A stretch of DNA of 8,599 bases, taken from positions 17,407 through 26,005 of the forward strand of contig DCAL01000024.1 of assembly GCA_002311975.1 (NCBI GenBank), given 5' to 3'. The position numbers and the translations under genes are program-made. The DNA is from Fidelibacterota bacterium UBA1134. GTDB lineage: Bacteria > Fidelibacterota > Marinisomatia > Marinisomatales > S15-B10. This document shows, piece after piece, positions 6,609 to 8,599 of the stretch. The notes beneath the pieces were generated by a model, which worked only from the letters and a program-made list of their open reading frames with translations, ran no database searches and was not told the origin of the DNA. Position 1 is the stretch's first letter. Every line of letters begins with the position of its first letter.

Positions 6609-6637
6609 AATTTAAGAGAATCCCATGGCTGAAACAA
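6609..6637 (-). promoter_or_regulatory. Candidate promoter of tRNA-Val
   Basis: On the minus strand, TTGTTT (6632-6637), a 17-nt spacer and TAAATT (6609-6614) would start transcription near 6602, about 35 nt before the tRNA. The -10 hexamer and spacing are identical to the candidate before the acyl-CoA dehydrogenase. It overlaps the 5' region of the divergent DUF971 gene. Pattern match only. Confidence 0.35.
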
Positions 6638-6641
6638 GGAG
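6636..6641 (+). promoter_or_regulatory. Shine-Dalgarno site that points to an ATT start for the DUF971 gene
   Basis: AAGGAG lies 8 nt before an in-frame ATT at 6650-6652. No in-frame ATG, GTG or TTG lies between 6602 and 6691. A competing possibility is TTG at 6599-6601, with GGGAG (6588-6592) 6 nt before it. A 6-codon open frame, MAETRS, begins at ATG 6625 and stops at 6643-6645, just before the ATT. Confidence 0.4.
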
Positions 6642-6649
6642 CTGAAAGC

Positions 6650-6964
6650 ATTAATTCTCTCGCATTTGATACATTTGAGATTATCAATGATATGCTCATC
6701 ATCAGATGGTCAGATGGGCGCGAGAGCTACATCCAGCCGGCAGTCCTGCGGGACGCCTGCCCTTGCGCCGAGTGCAGCGGTGAAACAGACGCTCTCGGCA
6801 ATCTGTACACGGGTTACGGCAGGCCCAAGGGAGAGAATGGGTATCAGCTGGCGGAAGTTCGAACAGTGGGGTATTATGCTCTGCAACCGTTCTGGCGTGA
6901 TGGTCACAGTACGGGGATTTACCGGTTTGAATTGCTAAGGAAGCTGGGCAATGAGGGTGAATAG
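6650..6964 (+). CDS. DUF971 / gamma-butyrobetaine-hydroxylase-like N-terminal domain protein
   Basis: From the ATT at 6650 this encodes 104 residues; a TTG start at 6599 would give 121. The whole protein is one domain: a first strand with LIIRWSDGRES (16-26), then LRDACPCAEC (33-42), and the C-terminal VGYYALQPFWRDGHSTGIY (73-91) and FELLR (93-97). Cys37, Cys39, Cys42 and His86 are the zinc-ligand pattern known from the N-terminal domain of gamma-butyrobetaine dioxygenase. The oxygenase domain itself is absent. Stand-alone members are common in bacteria, and some are associated with Fe-S cluster assembly proteins, but their role is not established. This is the only plus-strand gene here. Its stop lies 14 nt from the stop of the convergent exported-protein gene, with no terminator in between. 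An ATG at 6692 would cut away the first strand, so I reject it. Confidence 0.88.
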   Translation: MNSLAFDTFEIINDMLIIRWSDGRESYIQPAVLRDACPCAECSGETDALGNLYTGYGRPKGENGYQLAEVRTVGYYALQPFWRDGHSTGIYRFELLRKLGNEGE

Positions 6965-6978
6965 AGCGGGCCGTCAGC

Positions 6979-7644
6979 TCAACGAGGTCTCGGATCGGTT
7001 GAAGCGTCGCGGTAGCTCACGATAATCTTATTCATCTCCCGGAAGATGCTCCAGTCCTGGGGTTCGTAAATCAGGTGGACCCAACGATTATCCGCAAACG
7101 TCCAGCTGGCTGTAACAAAGTCTTCCTGTCTGAACCGGCTTTCGAGATCCGTCGTTTCTAGTAAAGCTTCTCTACCGTACTCTTTGCGCAGTTTTCTCAG
7201 GAGTTGATTAAGCCGCTGACGGTGATCCTCAAGGTTGTCTCTGTCCGGCCTCTGCAGGTCCCATCTTAAGACGTAAACCTCATCAATCTGGAAGACGCCC
7301 CTTTCCGGAGCGAGAAAGAAACGTAGTTTATTACTCTGAATTTTCTCCGACTTTACGCCTCGGAATTCGATGACGGTGTAGTTCTTGCTCATGATTTCAT
7401 TAACCGGGGGATCTTTGAAGCGGTTATTCATCCTTTCCACTACCTGTTGCTCATTCATTCCGAATTCAACTCCGTGTACTTCGATTAGTGAGTGGGTAGA
7501 ATTTGAATTGTCTTCTTGTTGCGGAAAGATTGAACCGCTGACAAGGATGGTGAAGGCGACGGAATGTATCACTGCTGTGGGTCCGCGGGGATTACATGAC
7601 TGACTGTCAGTGCGGCTGCATATTGTTGTAAATAACATCGGCAA
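6979..7644 (-). CDS. Hypothetical, probably exported protein
   Basis: I do not recognise the family. From the ATG at 7642-7644 it has 221 residues. From an in-frame GTG at 7570-7572 it has 197 and would begin VIHSVAFTILVSGSIF, a short hydrophobic stretch like a weak signal peptide or anchor. Neither start has a good Shine-Dalgarno. The body opens with IEVHGVEFGMNEQQVVERM (54-72). Such a 'G-x-x-F/W-G-M/T-x-x-x-V' opening is seen in small periplasmic or lipoprotein-like domains of unknown role, but I see no lipobox. A basic, charged segment follows (about 125-165), and the C-terminal part has strand-like pieces ASWTFADNRWVHLIYEP and NKIIVSYRD. It lies 105 nt after yqgE on the same strand and is convergent with the DUF971 gene. 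The length, open frame and amino-acid content look genuine. Confidence 0.75.
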   Translation of the reverse strand: MPMLFTTICSRTDSQSCNPRGPTAVIHSVAFTILVSGSIFPQQEDNSNSTHSLIEVHGVEFGMNEQQVVERMNNRFKDPPVNEIMSKNYTVIEFRGVKSEKIQSNKLRFFLAPERGVFQIDEVYVLRWDLQRPDRDNLEDHRQRLNQLLRKLRKEYGREALLETTDLESRFRQEDFVTASWTFADNRWVHLIYEPQDWSIFREMNKIIVSYRDASTDPRPR

Positions 7645-7650
7645 CGCTTT

Positions 7651-7665
7651 TGTTCACCCTGAACA
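7651..7665. repeat. Perfect 15-bp dyad TGTTCA-N3-TGAACA upstream of the exported-protein gene
   Basis: Two 6-bp arms (7651-7656 and 7660-7665) flank CCC. The dyad ends 6 nt before the ATG at 7644. On the minus strand the loop and second arm contain AGGGTGA, the nearest thing to a Shine-Dalgarno. No T-run follows on either strand, so it is not an intrinsic terminator. It could be an operator or an RBS-masking hairpin, or chance. Confidence 0.35.
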
Positions 7666-7749
7666 CTGGCCAAGTTATTCACGTTCTGCGGTTTCTACAA
7701 GCGTACTTGCGGGCTCGTGCCGCCGTTCTGGACAAGTTACACTCTTTGT

Positions 7750-8289
7750 TCAGTCGAAGGCGCCGTGGCCGATGGTCAGCGGATCGAGTCCCATCTCATT
7801 GAGGACTGTGTCCCACAGCCGCTCCGGTTGATCGGTGAGAATGAGTTCCGGAATTATGGGGTTGAGGAGCCAGTTCCCCAGAGCAATCTCCGCTTCGAGT
7901 TGACCGGCTGCCCACCCCGCGTAGCCGATGAAGCAGCGGAAGGCGAGGCTTTCACTCTGGGTGATGGCTTGAATGCTTTCAAGACTTGTGCTTAACGCCA
8001 TACCGGCAACAATCGTTTTGGTGTCGGGGCCCTGATACGCTTCGTCGTGAACAATAATGGCTGCGGATGGATCAACGGGCCCTCCCAGAAACAGGCGATC
8101 GTTTCTGCGCCGGCTCTCTTTAAGACTCTCGTTGAGTTCCGATATCCTGTGGTTCGTCGGCTGGTTCAGGACAATGCCGGTGCTGCCTTGATTGCTGTTG
8201 TCAACGATGAGAACAATGCTCTTGGCGAAGAAGGGGCCAGTCAGTTGGGGCACCGCGATGAGGAGATTGGATGACAACGTCGAACTCAC
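7750..8289 (-). CDS. yqgE: YqgE/AlgH family protein (UPF0301, DUF179)
   Basis: This 179-residue protein is close to the usual family length of about 185. Motifs run in the expected order: NLLIAVPQLTGPFFAKSIVLI (8-28, with the typical Phe-x-x-Ser-Val-type strand), GSTGIVLNQP (35-44), LFLGGPVDP (66-74), and the family hallmark FIGYAGWAAGQLEAEI (120-135), then NWLLNPI (139-145) and ERLWDTVLNEMG (156-167). No membrane helix is visible and it should be cytoplasmic. The molecular function of the family is not firmly known; AlgH was linked to alginate regulation in Pseudomonas. The start is GTG at 8287-8289; an in-frame TTG at 8275-8277 is also possible, and neither has a strong Shine-Dalgarno. It lies downstream of tRNA-Met on the same strand, separated by a 123-bp AT-rich gap in which I found no convincing promoter or terminator. 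Confidence 0.94.
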   Translation of the reverse strand: MSSTLSSNLLIAVPQLTGPFFAKSIVLIVDNSNQGSTGIVLNQPTNHRISELNESLKESRRRNDRLFLGGPVDPSAAIIVHDEAYQGPDTKTIVAGMALSTSLESIQAITQSESLAFRCFIGYAGWAAGQLEAEIALGNWLLNPIIPELILTDQPERLWDTVLNEMGLDPLTIGHGAFD

Positions 8290-8412
8290 AACGTGGGGAA
8301 AATACGGCAGATTGAGTCAAATGTGAATGGAGAATTGCAGTTGATAGATATGAAAGCTTCTTCGGACACGAATACCGGGAAAATATAAAATAGTAAGTCA
8401 CAAACGAGAGAG

Positions 8413-8484
8413 TGGGCCCACCGGGATTCGAACCTGGAACCGACGGATTATGAGTCCGGCGCTCTACCGTTGAGCTATGGGCCC
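8413..8484 (-). tRNA. tRNA with CAU anticodon, most likely elongator tRNA-Met
   Basis: The cloverleaf has acceptor GGGCCCA/TGGGCCC (7 bp), D-stem GCTC/GAGC, anticodon stem CCGGA/TCCGT with loop CTCATAA, and T-stem CCAGG/CCCGG with loop TTCGAAT. The discriminator is A, CCA is not encoded, and the length is 72 nt. The paired G1-C72 argues against initiator tRNA. Two stem mismatches are visible: C27-U43 and A51-C63. From memory, the A51-C63 mismatch also occurs in E. coli elongator tRNA-Met, which favours Met. A lysidine-modified tRNA-Ile (CAU) cannot be excluded from sequence alone. Confidence 0.9.
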
Positions 8485-8533
8485 TGAGAAGCGAGGTTTT
8501 TCCAACGAGAAACTCAGTCTCAAACTCTCGTGA

Positions 8534-8563
8534 ATTCTCGCCCGCTAATTCAGTGATACACAA
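8534..8563 (-). promoter_or_regulatory. Weak candidate promoter of tRNA-Met
   Basis: Minus-strand TTGTGT (8558-8563), an 18-nt spacer and GAGAAT (8534-8539) lie about 50 nt upstream of the tRNA. The matches are partial. Nothing else is recognisable in 8485-8599. Confidence 0.2.
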
Positions 8564-8599
8564 CTGATACGCAAGCCAATCAAGAAACGAGGCGATTTT

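Noticed and set aside
6355..6702. Minus-strand open frame of 115 codons
   Set aside because: It runs through the whole tRNA-Val gene; the segment GFVAQLVRALRSHRRGHRF is the familiar artefact of translating a tRNA. The rest overlaps the structured RNA region.
8201..8563. Minus-strand open frame of 120 codons
   Set aside because: It contains SSTVERRTHNPSVPGSNPGG, the well-known spurious translation of a CAU-type tRNA gene, and overlaps the yqgE start. The frame also stays open to the right edge (FLDWLAYQL), but it has no stop before the tRNA, so it is not the end of an upstream gene.
1..8599. CRISPR array, insertion sequence, prophage or defence system
   Set aside because: No regularly spaced direct repeats, transposase or integrase motifs, terminal inverted repeats, or recognisable defence-gene domains were found on either strand.

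Overview
The window looks like ordinary chromosomal (core-genome) DNA of a bacterium with roughly balanced base composition. The genes are housekeeping genes, and there is no transposase, integrase, phage gene, CRISPR array or toxin-antitoxin pair. Neither tRNA gene encodes its CCA end, so the organism must add it with a CCA-adding enzyme. RNase P RNA is of the bacterial A type. I cannot assign a phylum from sequence alone. A Gram-negative-type member of the FCB/Marinimicrobia-like lineages would fit, but that is a guess.

Almost everything is read on the minus strand, so transcription runs from right to left. From the right edge: 8485-8599 has no gene, only a weak candidate promoter. Then come a tRNA with anticodon CAU (8413-8484), yqgE (7750-8289) and an unrecognised, probably exported protein (6979-7644). 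One gene, a DUF971 / GBBH-like N-terminal domain protein (6650-6964), is read on the plus strand. It sits convergent with the exported protein and divergent from tRNA-Val(CAC) (6494-6567).

Downstream of tRNA-Val lies a 206-nt gene-free stretch (6288-6493). It folds into several strong helices and ends in a clear intrinsic terminator (6262-6287), which makes it the best candidate here for an undescribed RNA. The terminator lies only 17 nt before the start codon of a coiled-coil/C4 zinc-ribbon protein (5540-6244).

A tight same-strand series follows: zinc-ribbon gene, RNase P RNA (5104-5500), recJ (3381-5093), fabH (2386-3384, overlapping recJ by 4 nt), an acyl-CoA dehydrogenase (1124-2293, after a 92-bp gap with a candidate promoter), and the N-terminal part of a PgpH-type 7TM-HD protein that runs off the left edge (1-1106).

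Functionally this is a mixture: tRNA maturation (rnpB), DNA repair (RecJ), fatty-acid initiation and acyl-CoA oxidation (FabH, acyl-CoA dehydrogenase), and probably cyclic-di-AMP turnover. I see no defence or secretion system. The points worth a second look are RNA-level: the structured tRNA-Val/zinc-ribbon intergenic region, the rnpB-recJ junction with no terminator and no Shine-Dalgarno, three rnpB hairpins with the same stem sequence, and a possible AUU start codon on the DUF971 gene.
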